DNA of 64,000 nucleotides from Aequorivita xiaoshiensis (GTDB lineage Bacteria; Bacteroidota; Bacteroidia; Flavobacteriales; Flavobacteriaceae). Below are positions 34,165-41,956 of the stretch, piece after piece. Every line of letters begins with the position of its first letter. Positions within the stretch are counted from its first letter, which is position 1. Position numbers and translations under genes: made by a program. The stretch spans positions 62,001 to 126,000 of the forward strand of contig NZ_JAIRBB010000004.1 in NCBI RefSeq assembly GCF_022008395.1. The letters run 5' to 3'. The notes under the pieces were generated by a model. The model saw only the letters and a program-made list of their open reading frames with translations, did not search any database and had not been told where the DNA came from.

Positions 34165-35118
34165 CTACTTTAAAATTGTTAAAGCAATAAAAACAGCATA
34201 AGCCGATAAAAGTAAAATCCCCCTTTTACGGCCAAGTTCGTAAGCTTTTGGAAGAAATGCTAAAGGCAAAAGTATCCCCGCAAAACCGATCATCCAGAAT
34301 ATGTCGTTTGTGAGCACCTCTTCGCTCATAACTGCTATAGGTTGAATAATAGCAGTAATTCCTAAAACTGAAGCAATATTAAATATGTTAGAACCTATAA
34401 GATTCCCAAGCGATAAAGCCTTTTCTTTTTTAAGTGCTGCAATTACAGAAGCAGCCAGCTCTGGGATACTTGTACCTACAGCTATCATCGTAACCGCGAT
34501 TACTCGTTCTGTAACTCCAAAACTTTGTGCTAAAGAAACCGCTCCGTTTACCAACAATTCACTTCCGCAATATAATGCTACACCACCAATAACAAGCCAA
34601 AGAATAATCTTAAAATTAGATGTGGTTGCAAGACTTTCATCAACTTCTTCATCAACTTGCACTACCCCTCTATCCTTTCGAGCTTTTCGTATTAAAATCC
34701 ACAGATAAACTACTAACATTAGTAGTAATGCAACCCCCTCGGAACGGGAGATTATATCTCCACTCTTTAGTATAAAATACAGCCCAATTGAAAGTATCAT
34801 CATTACAGGCCAATTAAGCTTATAGAAATCTTTATCTATGGCCAAAGGTGAAATTATTGCCGTTATACCTAAAACAAGTCCAATATTTGCAATATTTGAA
34901 CCGATTACATTTCCTAAAGAGATATCAGAAAACCCATTTAAAGCGGCTTGTAAACTCACTAACAATTCTGGAGCTGAGGTAGCAAATGAAACTACCGTCA
35001 GCCCTATAACCATTTTTGACAAATTCAATTTAAAGGAAAGCGCCACGGAAGACCGCACCAAAAATTCTCCTCCAATTACTAATAGTGTTAAGCCGATAAA
35101 TACAAATAAATAATCCAT
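34165..35118 (-). CDS. Calcium/sodium antiporter, YrbG family
   Basis: A 317-residue inner-membrane exchanger with about ten helices and the two inverted ion-binding repeats of the CaCA superfamily: SFATSAPELLVSL with GNVIGSNIANIGLVLG, and VGTSIPELAASV with GNLIGSNIFNIASVLG. It exports Ca2+ in exchange for Na+ or H+. The reading frame is open 28 codons further upstream, but MDYLFVFIGLTLLVIGGEFLV is the normal family N-terminus and has an AAGG a few bases before its ATG, so that start is used. Confidence 0.92.
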   Translation of the reverse strand: MDYLFVFIGLTLLVIGGEFLVRSSVALSFKLNLSKMVIGLTVVSFATSAPELLVSLQAALNGFSDISLGNVIGSNIANIGLVLGITAIISPLAIDKDFYKLNWPVMMILSIGLYFILKSGDIISRSEGVALLLMLVVYLWILIRKARKDRGVVQVDEEVDESLATTSNFKIILWLVIGGVALYCGSELLVNGAVSLAQSFGVTERVIAVTMIAVGTSIPELAASVIAALKKEKALSLGNLIGSNIFNIASVLGITAIIQPIAVMSEEVLTNDIFWMIGFAGILLPLAFLPKAYELGRKRGILLLSAYAVFIALTILK

Positions 35119-35212
35119 AAACCTTATTGAGTTCGCGAAGATACTAATTATGAAAAAAGCACAAGTTTTGATAGTATTTTTTTTAACGAATACAATAAAC
35201 AACTAAAAAAGA

Positions 35213-35256
35213 AGTTATATAACTATAAAACTAGTTGTCTAACTATAAAACTAGTT
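35213..35256 (+). promoter_or_regulatory. Tandem operator-like repeats before blaI-type gene
   Basis: Two identical 16-base copies of AACTATAAAACTAGTT (35221-35236 and 35241-35256) with a 20-base period. Each contains the dyad AACTA-N6-TAGTT. They are preceded by a 12-base palindrome AGTTATATAACT at 35213-35224. They lie 14 bases upstream of the regulator's ATG, as expected for BlaI/MecI-type autoregulation. Confidence 0.65.
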
Positions 35257-35269
35257 CTTATTTTTATCT

Positions 35270-35626
35270 ATGGAAAACCTCACAAATAAAGAAGAAGAAG
35301 TAATGCAAGCCCTTTGGAAGCTTGAAAAGGCTTTTGTTAAAGAAATTTTACAGATTTTACCGAGCACTAATCATTACAACACAATATCTACTATAGTTAG
35401 AAATCTTGAAGATAAAGGCTATGTAGCTTTTAATGTTTATGGCAAAACGCATCAGTACTATCCTATTATTTCTAAGGAAGAATACAGCAAGGGATTTATG
35501 AATCTCGCCTCTAAACGCTACTTTAATAATAGTTATAAAAACATGGTTTCATTTTTTGCTAAACAAGAAAAAATAAGCGCTCAGGATCTTCGAGAGATAT
35601 TGGAGTTAATTGAAAACAAAAAATAA
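35270..35626 (+). CDS. BlaI/MecI-family transcriptional repressor
   Basis: A 118-residue repressor with an N-terminal winged helix (MENLTNKEEEVMQALWKLEKAF, shortened: KEEEVMQALW) and the recognition region NTISTIVRNLEDKGYV. A C-terminal dimerisation segment carries the site usually cut when the partner sensor is activated. It is followed after one base by the M56 sensor-peptidase gene, the classical BlaI-BlaR1 pairing. In Bacteroidota such pairs are common and need not concern beta-lactams; no beta-lactamase gene is near. Confidence 0.92.
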   Translation: MENLTNKEEEVMQALWKLEKAFVKEILQILPSTNHYNTISTIVRNLEDKGYVAFNVYGKTHQYYPIISKEEYSKGFMNLASKRYFNNSYKNMVSFFAKQEKISAQDLREILELIENKK

Positions 35627-35627
35627 A

Positions 35628-37337
35628 ATGGAAACAATTCAATACATTTTAAAATCTGCTGGAATTCTTTCCTTATTTTATTTGGTTTATATTTTTCTAT
35701 TAAAAAAAGAAACGCACTTTACGTTCAATAGGCTCTTTCTTCTTATCGGAGTCCTTGCTGCTGCAATATTTCCTATTATACAGTTTACCAAAACCATAAT
35801 AATAGAAGCTCCCGCTTTAGCATCATTTCCTTCCACTGAAACGGCTTCAGAAACTTTATCTTCCTCAGCATTTAACTCAAACTATTCAATTGAAAATATA
35901 CTATTGTACATATATGTATTAGGAGTAATAGTATTTTCATTAAGATTCATTTATCAGCTTATTTCTCTTTTTATTATATTAGAAAATCATCCTTACAAGT
36001 TAAGTAACAATTGTAAGATAATTGAAGTATCTGAATCAATTTCACCCTTTTCATTTTTCAATTATATCGTTTTCAATCCCACTCTTCATACTAACAATGA
36101 ACTTGCTATGATATTAGCACACGAAATAGCACACATAGAACAACTACACACAATTGATGTATTGGCAAGTAATCTACTTCTTATTATACAATGGTTTAAT
36201 CCATTAGCATGGGGCTATAAAAGTAGCATTGTAGAAAACTTAGAGTATTTAGCAGACCGAACAACCATTACTCGTATTAATTCAAAAAAGGAATACCAAT
36301 TAGCATTGCTAAACACCTCATTAGCATCGCCTTTATCTGCCCCAACAAATAAATTTTATAATTCATTCATCAAAAAACGAATCATTATGTTAAACAAAGC
36401 AAATTCAAATAGACAAAACGCCTTTAAGGCTATGGTAGTAGTTCCCTTATTAACGATATTTTTATGGGGTTTTAATGTAAACGAAGTAAAAAAATACGTG
36501 GAAATTCCTTCAGAAAATAATAAAGTAAAAACAGATAAAGTTAAAGAAAAAGCTTTCCAACCTGTTTTAGACAAGAAGGATATAGCTGTTATTACAACTA
36601 TTGAGCCTGTAACAGAATCAATAGCTCAGAAAACACCAAAAGCTATAATCAAAAAACAATCACCATTACAGGAGACCTACCGTGTGAAAATTGACAAGAA
36701 CACAACCGATGCTTCACTTCAAGAAATTAAAGAAGAGGTTAAAAGTAAATATGGTTTAGAATTAAGATATGCTGCCATTCGCAATAATCTCAACGAAATT
36801 ACTTCACTTACTCTTACTTATACCGGAAACGGAAACAACGGAAATTACCAAGTAAGCCAGGATAAGGGCATTGATGAGTTTTTCTTTTTTATAGATAAAG
36901 ATGGGAAAACAGGGTTTTGGTCTGAAGCAGTCGAAAAGCGCCGTAAGGAACGTATGCAAAGAAGAAGTTTAAAGAGGCGAGAACGTTCCCAGGATATGAA
37001 CGAACGCAAAATGGAAATGCAAGAACGCATACAAAAGAGAAAAATGGAAATTGAGAAACGCAGATCTAAAATGAAAATTAACCATCCTACTCCTTCAGCC
37101 TCACCAAATAATGAAGCACAAGAAGTGCAGGGCCAAGCGAAAGCAAAAAGACAGATAAATAAAAAAGCAAGTAATACACTTTATTTCATCGATGGTATAG
37201 CCTCTACTAAAAAGCAAGTAGAATTATTATTGCCAGAAAACATTGATAAAGTAAATGTTTTAAAAAGTGAAAAAGCGCTTAAGAAATATGGCGGCAAAGG
37301 AGTCAATGGCGTTATTGAAATTACCACAAAAAAATAG
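35628..37337 (+). CDS. BlaR1-like M56 metallopeptidase with TonB-plug-like tail
   Basis: A 569-residue membrane protein. Four N-terminal helices enclose the zinc-peptidase motif HEIAHIEQLH (HEIAH at 165-169), and a further helix lies near 270 (VVVPLLTIFLWGF). A periplasmic region follows: a linker, a possible M56-associated domain (about 340-430), then a very Arg/Lys/Glu/Met-rich helix (about 435-490, RRKERMQRRSLKRRERSQ). The last 45 residues (LYFIDGIASTKKQ to KKYGGKGVNGVIEITTKK) resemble the plug end of TonB-dependent receptors. No penicillin-binding sensor domain is present. Start chosen at the ATG 1 base after blaI; an upstream start would overlap it. Confidence 0.88.
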   Translation: METIQYILKSAGILSLFYLVYIFLLKKETHFTFNRLFLLIGVLAAAIFPIIQFTKTIIIEAPALASFPSTETASETLSSSAFNSNYSIENILLYIYVLGVIVFSLRFIYQLISLFIILENHPYKLSNNCKIIEVSESISPFSFFNYIVFNPTLHTNNELAMILAHEIAHIEQLHTIDVLASNLLLIIQWFNPLAWGYKSSIVENLEYLADRTTITRINSKKEYQLALLNTSLASPLSAPTNKFYNSFIKKRIIMLNKANSNRQNAFKAMVVVPLLTIFLWGFNVNEVKKYVEIPSENNKVKTDKVKEKAFQPVLDKKDIAVITTIEPVTESIAQKTPKAIIKKQSPLQETYRVKIDKNTTDASLQEIKEEVKSKYGLELRYAAIRNNLNEITSLTLTYTGNGNNGNYQVSQDKGIDEFFFFIDKDGKTGFWSEAVEKRRKERMQRRSLKRRERSQDMNERKMEMQERIQKRKMEIEKRRSKMKINHPTPSASPNNEAQEVQGQAKAKRQINKKASNTLYFIDGIASTKKQVELLLPENIDKVNVLKSEKALKKYGGKGVNGVIEITTKK

Positions 37338-37355
37338 AAATCTATTAAATTTCAT

Positions 37356-37390
37356 AAACCTTCTTAATAACTAGAAGGTTTTCTTATTTT
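37356..37390 (+). terminator. Terminator after the M56 gene
   Basis: AACCTTCT, 7-base loop, AGAAGGTT, then TTCTTATTTTT. Confidence 0.65.
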
Positions 37391-37398
37391 TATACAAT

Positions 37399-37551
37399 AT
37401 GAAAAAGAGATTTTTTAAATTTTTAGCAAAGGTAAATAAGAAGATACTTCCTAGTTTCACCAAAAAAGGAGTGGATCTAGCTAAAGCGTCGAAACTACAA
37501 ATGGCGATTTTTGGTTACAAACTATGGGTTACCAAAAATTTGTTAGACTAA
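37399..37551 (+). CDS. Small basic protein (often mislabelled SsrA-binding)
   Basis: A 50-residue basic protein: MKKRFFKFLAKVNKKILPS at the start, KLQMAIFGYKLWVTKNLLD at the end. I recall very similar short flavobacterial sequences carrying the database name SsrA-binding protein. They lack the beta barrel of SmpB (about 150 residues) and cannot do its job alone. The conserved ends suggest a real gene; one amphipathic/hydrophobic helix may touch a membrane or RNA. Its stop codon overlaps the apt stop by four bases. Confidence 0.65.
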   Translation: MKKRFFKFLAKVNKKILPSFTKKGVDLAKASKLQMAIFGYKLWVTKNLLD

Positions 37552-38060
37552 TACTTTAGTAAGGATTTTACATTTTGATTTTTTAATTTCTGCACACCTT
37601 TTAAAAACGCTATTTCAAGCAAAAAATTACACTGCACAATTTCACCTCCAAGATTTTCGATAAGCTTACAAGCTGCTCTTGCTGTTCCACCCGTAGCTAG
37701 TACATCGTCGTGCAAGAGAACACGTTCACCCTTTTTAATTGCGTCCTCGTGTATTTCGAGGGCATCCATTCCATATTCCAACTCATAAGGCTCTTTAAGA
37801 GTATTAAACGGGAGCTTCCCCGGCTTTCTAATAGGAACAAAACCTGCTTTAAGTTCTTTTGCTAATAATGTTGCAAAGAAAAAACCACGGGACTCAATAC
37901 CTACTACTTTATCTATCTTTTCATCTTCCAACAATGCTACTAACTGCTGTAAACAATAGACGGTTGCATCAGGGTTTGCTAGCAGTGGGGTTATATCTTT
38001 AAAACGCACTCCAGCTTTGGGGAAATCCTCAATATTTCGAATATATTTACTTAAATTCAT
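37548..38060 (-). CDS. apt: Adenine phosphoribosyltransferase
   Basis: Purine salvage enzyme joining adenine and PRPP to give AMP. The 170 residues are full length. The PRPP-binding loop is VLLHDDVLATGGTARAACKL. The N-terminal FPKAGVRFKDITPLL and the VGIESRGFFFATLLA segment fix the family. The gene converges with the 50-residue basic protein (4-base stop overlap) and diverges from the tRNA-Arg gene. Confidence 0.96.
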   Translation of the reverse strand: MNLSKYIRNIEDFPKAGVRFKDITPLLANPDATVYCLQQLVALLEDEKIDKVVGIESRGFFFATLLAKELKAGFVPIRKPGKLPFNTLKEPYELEYGMDALEIHEDAIKKGERVLLHDDVLATGGTARAACKLIENLGGEIVQCNFLLEIAFLKGVQKLKNQNVKSLLKY

Positions 38061-38076
38061 TTTTTTATTGATTTTA

Positions 38077-38108
38077 TTTGTCTTGCAATTTAAAAATAAA
38101 TATATTTG
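38077..38108 (+). promoter_or_regulatory. Promoter of tRNA-Arg
   Basis: TTTG (38077-38080), 20-base spacer, TATATTTG (38101-38108): a perfect match to the Bacteroidota vegetative promoter, 25 bases before the tRNA 5' end. Confidence 0.75.
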
Positions 38109-38133
38109 CAGCCGCCAAAAGCAACAACAAAAT

Positions 38134-38207
38134 GGCCTTGTGGCGCAACTGAATAGCGCACCTGATTACGGCTCAGGAGGTTCCAGGTTTGAATCCTGGC
38201 AAGGTCA
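38134..38207 (+). tRNA. tRNA-Arg (anticodon ACG)
   Basis: A complete 74-base cloverleaf. The acceptor stem is GGCCTTG/CAAGGTC with one G-U pair. The D arm is GCGC/GCGC. The anticodon arm CCTGA-TTACGGC-TCAGG gives anticodon ACG, which decodes CGU and, after A34 to inosine conversion by TadA, CGC and CGA. The T arm is CCAGG-TTTGAAT-CCTGG with discriminator A. CCA is not encoded. A terminator follows at once. Confidence 0.97.
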
Positions 38208-38208
38208 C

Positions 38209-38240
38209 AAAAAAACCACACTCAATTGAGTGTGGTTTTT
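38209..38240 (+). terminator. Terminator of tRNA-Arg
   Basis: AAAACCACACTCAA pairs with TTGAGTGTGGTTTT with essentially no loop, then T residues. Perfect palindrome right after the tRNA. Confidence 0.9.
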
Positions 38241-38394
38241 TCGTTTTAGGAGAAAATTTTGATATTTCACTTCTATAAATTCCTTCTGTCATTAACAAAG
38301 CCCCCAATCAATTAGCCGCAATATGTAACTTTTATGATTTCTTTTTAATTTATGTAATTCATTATCCGTAATTTAATACTCTAACATAAACCTT

Positions 38395-38553
38395 ATGACG
38401 AAAATTGTAAAAGATTCAGACGACAAAAAAGAAAGAGATTATATATTACAAGACAATAAAAAAACCCGCTATGGCGCAGGTTTTATTTTGATAGTGCTAT
38501 TTTTATTAATTATTGGAGTAATTATTTCAGGAATTTACTTTGAGTGGTTTTAA
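38395..38553 (+). CDS. Small single-helix membrane protein
   Basis: A 52-residue protein: a charged N-terminus (TKIVKDSDDKKERDYIL), then one strong membrane helix (about 30-48, FILIVLFLLIIGVIISGIYF). It is a hypothetical protein supported by gene-like composition and by the tight 4-base stop overlap with clpS. No function can be assigned. Confidence 0.55.
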   Translation: MTKIVKDSDDKKERDYILQDNKKTRYGAGFILIVLFLLIIGVIISGIYFEWF

Positions 38554-38825
38554 ATAATTTCAGCACTCAAGCCAGCTTCCAACAACATTGTACAACGAGG
38601 TTTTAATTCCTCATATTCTCCAGTTTTCACTGTACACTTACCTTTATAATGAACAATTATGGAGCATTGTTCTGCTTGCTCAGGTGTATGCTCGCAAGCA
38701 AATATTAAACAATTTATTACATGGTCGAATGTATTTACATCATCATTGTAAAGTACTATTTCATTTTGGTTGCTCTCCATCTCAGCAACATCTACATCTT
38801 CTTGTATTTTTTCTCTTGTACTCAA
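38550..38825 (-). CDS. clpS: ATP-dependent Clp protease adaptor ClpS
   Basis: Adaptor that delivers N-degron substrates to ClpAP/ClpCP. The 91-residue protein has the binding-pocket segment VLYNDDVNTFDHVI (here IVLYNDDVNTFDHVINCL, with the Asn-Asp pair and following hydrophobics), CEHTPEQAEQCSIIVHYKGKC for the central helix, and the C-terminal KPRCTMLLEAGLSAEI. It stands about 110 bases downstream of prmA on the same strand. Confidence 0.94.
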   Translation of the reverse strand: MSTREKIQEDVDVAEMESNQNEIVLYNDDVNTFDHVINCLIFACEHTPEQAEQCSIIVHYKGKCTVKTGEYEELKPRCTMLLEAGLSAEII

Positions 38826-38938
38826 ATCGTGAAATAATTTAACGTTAATAGTTATTCATTAGTAAAACCTTTGTCAAAAAACTCTGTTTAACCTTACAAC
38901 AGATGTTTCAACTACTAAACTAATTAATAATAAGCTAA

Positions 38939-39769
38939 TTACGAAATTAAAAATTTCGCAGCAACCCATCTATTTTTCTCTTTATTCTCAACGTAGGTCA
39001 GCCCCAAATTATTGCAAGTTTCTGTAATAATTGGTAAATCCTCTATGTAAAAGCCACTTAAATATAGTTCGCCTTTAGCGTTTAAACACTTGACATAACT
39101 AGCCATATCATTTAATAAAATGTTTCTATTAATGTTAGCAATTATAATATCATATTTTTGGTCTTTCAATAAATCTGCATCGCCTTGATATACCGAAATA
39201 TTAGCACAATTATTTCGTTCTACATTTTCCATAGAATTTTCATAACACCATTCATCAATATCGAAAGCATCAAGTTGTGTAGCACCACGCATTTCGGCTA
39301 AAATTGCCAAAACAGCAGTACCACATCCCATGTCGAGAACAGTTTTATTTTTAAAATTATTTTCTAATATAAACTGAAGCATCATATAAGTAGTTTCGTG
39401 ATGCCCCGTCCCAAATGACATTTTAGGCTCGATAATAATTTCGTATTCAAACGATTTTGCAGGATGAAAAGGTGCACGTACCGTACATTTTCCATCAACT
39501 TCAATAGGATCGAAGTTCTTTTCCCACTCTGCATTCCAATTTACCTGAGCTATTTCTGAAAAGGTATATTCTACTTTAAATTCATCAGAATCTAAAATAT
39601 TTATATCACTCAAAACATCTTCATTCCACTCATCTTTCTGAATATACGCTGTAACACCTTCTTCCGTTTCAACGAAACTTTCAAAACCTGCATAACCTAA
39701 TTCGGCAGTTAGAATCTCAGCTCCTGGCTGTAAAGGAGACACTTTAAAAATATATTCTATGTATATCAT
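38939..39769 (-). CDS. prmA: Ribosomal protein L11 methyltransferase
   Basis: SAM-dependent enzyme that trimethylates ribosomal protein L11. The 276 residues are close to E. coli PrmA (293). The N-terminal substrate domain (about 1-100, WNAEWEKNFDPIEV) precedes the methyltransferase domain with FGTGHHETTYMMLQ, the SAM motif VLDMGCGTAVLAILAEMRGA and the catalytic loop DIIIANINRNIL (Asn-Ile-Asn for the usual N-I-L/N-P type). It lies between truA and clpS on the same strand. Confidence 0.94.
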   Translation of the reverse strand: MIYIEYIFKVSPLQPGAEILTAELGYAGFESFVETEEGVTAYIQKDEWNEDVLSDINILDSDEFKVEYTFSEIAQVNWNAEWEKNFDPIEVDGKCTVRAPFHPAKSFEYEIIIEPKMSFGTGHHETTYMMLQFILENNFKNKTVLDMGCGTAVLAILAEMRGATQLDAFDIDEWCYENSMENVERNNCANISVYQGDADLLKDQKYDIIIANINRNILLNDMASYVKCLNAKGELYLSGFYIEDLPIITETCNNLGLTYVENKEKNRWVAAKFLIS

Positions 39770-39826
39770 TGGTAAGTTTATTTGTCAATTAATCAATACT
39801 AATTGACGGTCAAAATTAATTTTATT

Positions 39827-40579
39827 TTATTCTATCGGAAGAAATATTTCTTCTGGATACTTCACTTTTGTAAGATACAATCCGTGAGCTGGTGCCGAAG
39901 CCCCTGCCTTAGATCTATTTTTACTATTTAAAATTGCTTGAAAATCTTTTGCACTCGTTTTCCCAAATCCAACATCCAATAAAGTTCCTACTATAGCTCG
40001 AACCATATTGCGTAGAAATCGATCTGCGGAAATTGTGAAGGTTAATTTATTATCAATCAATTCCCACCTTGCTTTACTGACAACGCAATTATATGTTTTC
40101 ACATCAGTTTTAGACCGCGAAAAACATTGAAAATCTATATGATTAAATAATAATTCAGAAGTTTTATTCATTAAATCTACATCAGGAATTTTATTTAATT
40201 GATAAGCAAAATCCTGAGAAAAAGGATCTTTCCTCAATGATATCACGTACTCATATTCTCTTGCAACAGCATCAAAACGGGCGTGTGCGTTGTCTTTTAC
40301 TTGAAAAATATTTACCACAGAGATATCCTTAGGAAGAAAGGAATTTATTCTAAAAACTAAAGCTTTCGTATCATTTATAGCTTCAAAATCAAAATGAGCA
40401 AATAGTTGTTTTGCGTGAACACCAGCATCTGTCCTACCCGCTCCCGTAATTTTTATATCCTCACGAAGTAAAGTAGATAGCGACTCTTCAATAACTTGCT
40501 GAACACTCATCTGCTTTGGTTGGCGCTGCCACCCAAAATAATTTTTCCCATTATATGCTATCTCAATAAAATATCGCAA
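39827..40579 (-). CDS. truA: tRNA pseudouridine synthase A
   Basis: Forms pseudouridine at positions 38-40 of the tRNA anticodon arm. The 250-residue protein has the catalytic GAGRTDAGVHA motif with nucleophile D51, an N-terminal IEIAYNGKNYFGWQRQ block, and RFLRNMVRAIVGTLLDVG near the C-terminus. Full length. A -7 box is present upstream. It is the first gene of a truA-prmA-clpS run. Confidence 0.96.
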   Translation of the reverse strand: MRYFIEIAYNGKNYFGWQRQPKQMSVQQVIEESLSTLLREDIKITGAGRTDAGVHAKQLFAHFDFEAINDTKALVFRINSFLPKDISVVNIFQVKDNAHARFDAVAREYEYVISLRKDPFSQDFAYQLNKIPDVDLMNKTSELLFNHIDFQCFSRSKTDVKTYNCVVSKARWELIDNKLTFTISADRFLRNMVRAIVGTLLDVGFGKTSAKDFQAILNSKNRSKAGASAPAHGLYLTKVKYPEEIFLPIE

Positions 40580-40601
40580 ACTTAATTGTTTTTACAATTT
40601 G

Positions 40602-40609
40602 CAAAATTA
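40602..40609 (-). promoter_or_regulatory. -7 promoter box of truA
   Basis: TAATTTTG on the minus strand, 23 bases before the truA start. Confidence 0.45.
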
Positions 40610-40689
40610 CAACATACTACGGAGCTTCTTACTTTCAAAATTGAAAATATTAATTTCAATGCTATCAAGGCTTAGAGCTTGATTTTATA

Positions 40690-40697
40690 TAAATTTG
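40690..40697 (+). promoter_or_regulatory. -7 promoter box of the phosphodiesterase gene
   Basis: TAAATTTG, 32 bases before the TTG start at 40729. Confidence 0.45.
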
Positions 40698-40728
40698 AAA
40701 ACTATTACAATCAAGCAAATCCCACACT

Positions 40729-41223
40729 TTGAAAAAAATTCTCCTTCTTAGCGACACACATAGTTATATTGATGAAAAAATCTTGAAATACGTGAAACAA
40801 GCCGATGAAGTATGGCATGCTGGCGATATAGGAGATCTAGCTGTTACCGATGCTATAAAAGCATTTAAGCCACTTCGTGCTGTTTATGGCAATATAGATG
40901 ATCATGAAGCGCGCAGAGAATTTCCCTTACACAATCGCTTTATGTGCGAAAATGTTGATGTTTGGATTACTCATATTGGGGGATATCCAGGTAAATACAA
41001 TCCATCGGTTAGACAAGAGTTATATGCCAATCCTCCAAAAATATTTATTTGCGGACATTCTCATATATTAAAAGTTATGCCTGATAAAACTACAGGTCTG
41101 CTCCATATGAATCCAGGTGCAGTGGGTAAACACGGATTTCACAAGGTAAGAACGATGTTAAGGTTTGAAATAGATGGCGAGAAAATTGAGAATTTGGAAG
41201 TTATTGAATTCGAAAAGCGTTAG
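40729..41223 (+). CDS. YfcE/MJ0936-family metallophosphoesterase
   Basis: A 164-residue phosphodiesterase with the full two-metal signature: LLSDTHSY (Asp8, His10), AGDIGD, YGNIDDHE, THIGGYPGKYNP and CGHSHI. This family hydrolyses phosphodiesters such as bis-pNPP and is probably cytoplasmic; the natural substrate is unknown. The start codon is TTG: MKKILLLSDTH is the expected family N-terminus and no ATG or GTG fits. A -7 box upstream supports this. Confidence 0.9.
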   Translation: MKKILLLSDTHSYIDEKILKYVKQADEVWHAGDIGDLAVTDAIKAFKPLRAVYGNIDDHEARREFPLHNRFMCENVDVWITHIGGYPGKYNPSVRQELYANPPKIFICGHSHILKVMPDKTTGLLHMNPGAVGKHGFHKVRTMLRFEIDGEKIENLEVIEFEKR

Positions 41224-41286
41224 AAATTACTTATTGCACGGCTATTAAGCAGTTTTTACTTTGTATTGACTTTGTCCTAAAAAGCA

Positions 41287-41321
41287 AAAAACCCCCTAAG
41301 GTGGCATCCTGAGGGGGTTTT
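41287..41321. terminator. Bidirectional terminator
   Basis: AAAACCCCCT and AGGGGGTTTT enclose a 14-base loop that can itself pair in part. It lies between the convergent phosphodiesterase and DUF4293 genes. Confidence 0.8.
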
Positions 41322-41343
41322 GCACTAATATACCAAGATTGGT

Positions 41344-41754
41344 TTACCGTAAACGATCAACAGATTTTACGAGGTCCTCGTCCTTTTTAATGGCCTTATT
41401 GGCCAGCACTAAAAATACGATAGAAATGATAGGAAAAAGAACCCCAATACCCTTCTCTGAAACAATAGTTTCTCCGGATAAAGTTAGTAATCGATAAACG
41501 AAAACTCCTAGTAATACAAAATTTGATACTATATTTAAACGGTTTAACACAAATTGCTGTTGCCGTTTTTTAAATGATATAATCGAAATAATCGCCAATG
41601 CTATAGACAAAAATATAAGTCCAAAAATCACAGGCTCACTGCGTTCCATAATAATTTGCCCATCCGTTCCTACTACTTCAGGAAACCATAAATATAACCC
41701 GCCCATTACCAGGGCTGAAACGATTAAAAAAACAGTTTGTATACGTTGTATCAT
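41344..41754 (-). CDS. DUF4293 family membrane protein
   Basis: A 136-residue protein with four membrane helices (about 6-24, 45-65, 75-95, 100-120) and the DUF4293 start MIQRIQTVFLIVSALVMGG. Hypothetical; widespread in Bacteroidota, often beside rho as far as I recall. The frame is open 11 codons further upstream, but the Met at MIQRIQ is the family's N-terminus and lies behind a perfect -7 box. Confidence 0.87.
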   Translation of the reverse strand: MIQRIQTVFLIVSALVMGGLYLWFPEVVGTDGQIIMERSEPVIFGLIFLSIALAIISIISFKKRQQQFVLNRLNIVSNFVLLGVFVYRLLTLSGETIVSEKGIGVLFPIISIVFLVLANKAIKKDEDLVKSVDRLR

Positions 41755-41776
41755 TACTATTAACCCAATTAAGCAG

Positions 41777-41784
41777 CAAAAATA
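41777..41784 (-). promoter_or_regulatory. -7 promoter box of DUF4293 gene
   Basis: TATTTTTG on the minus strand, 23 bases before the chosen start. It lies within the longer reading frame and so argues against the upstream start. Confidence 0.5.
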
Positions 41785-41850
41785 CATTATCTTTTTAAAA
41801 AAAATAACACTAGTTTTTAAAATATTATTGTATTATTGCATTATCTATTC

Positions 41851-41873
41851 GTAACCACCTCAATAAAGGTTAC
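41851..41873 (+). promoter_or_regulatory. Inverted repeat in the rho leader
   Basis: GTAACC-N11-GGTTAC, about 85 bases before the rho ATG. A possible leader hairpin. No transcription start is visible with certainty (TATTATTG at 41831 is a one-mismatch -7 box). Confidence 0.35.
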
Positions 41874-41956
41874 TTAGTCTTCAAAAAACATTTTCAACGT
41901 ACCTACCTTCTCAAAAGGAATTAAATAGTATAAATTTTAACTACAGCATTCATTAC

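Noticed and set aside
35119-35202. 28-residue N-terminal extension of the Ca2+ antiporter
   Set aside because: The family begins at the MDYLFVF helix, which has a better ribosome site; the extension adds an unmatched hydrophobic stretch.
35270-37337. Reading the BlaI/M56 pair as a beta-lactam resistance system
   Set aside because: There is no beta-lactamase or penicillin-binding protein gene nearby, and the sensor lacks a penicillin-binding domain.
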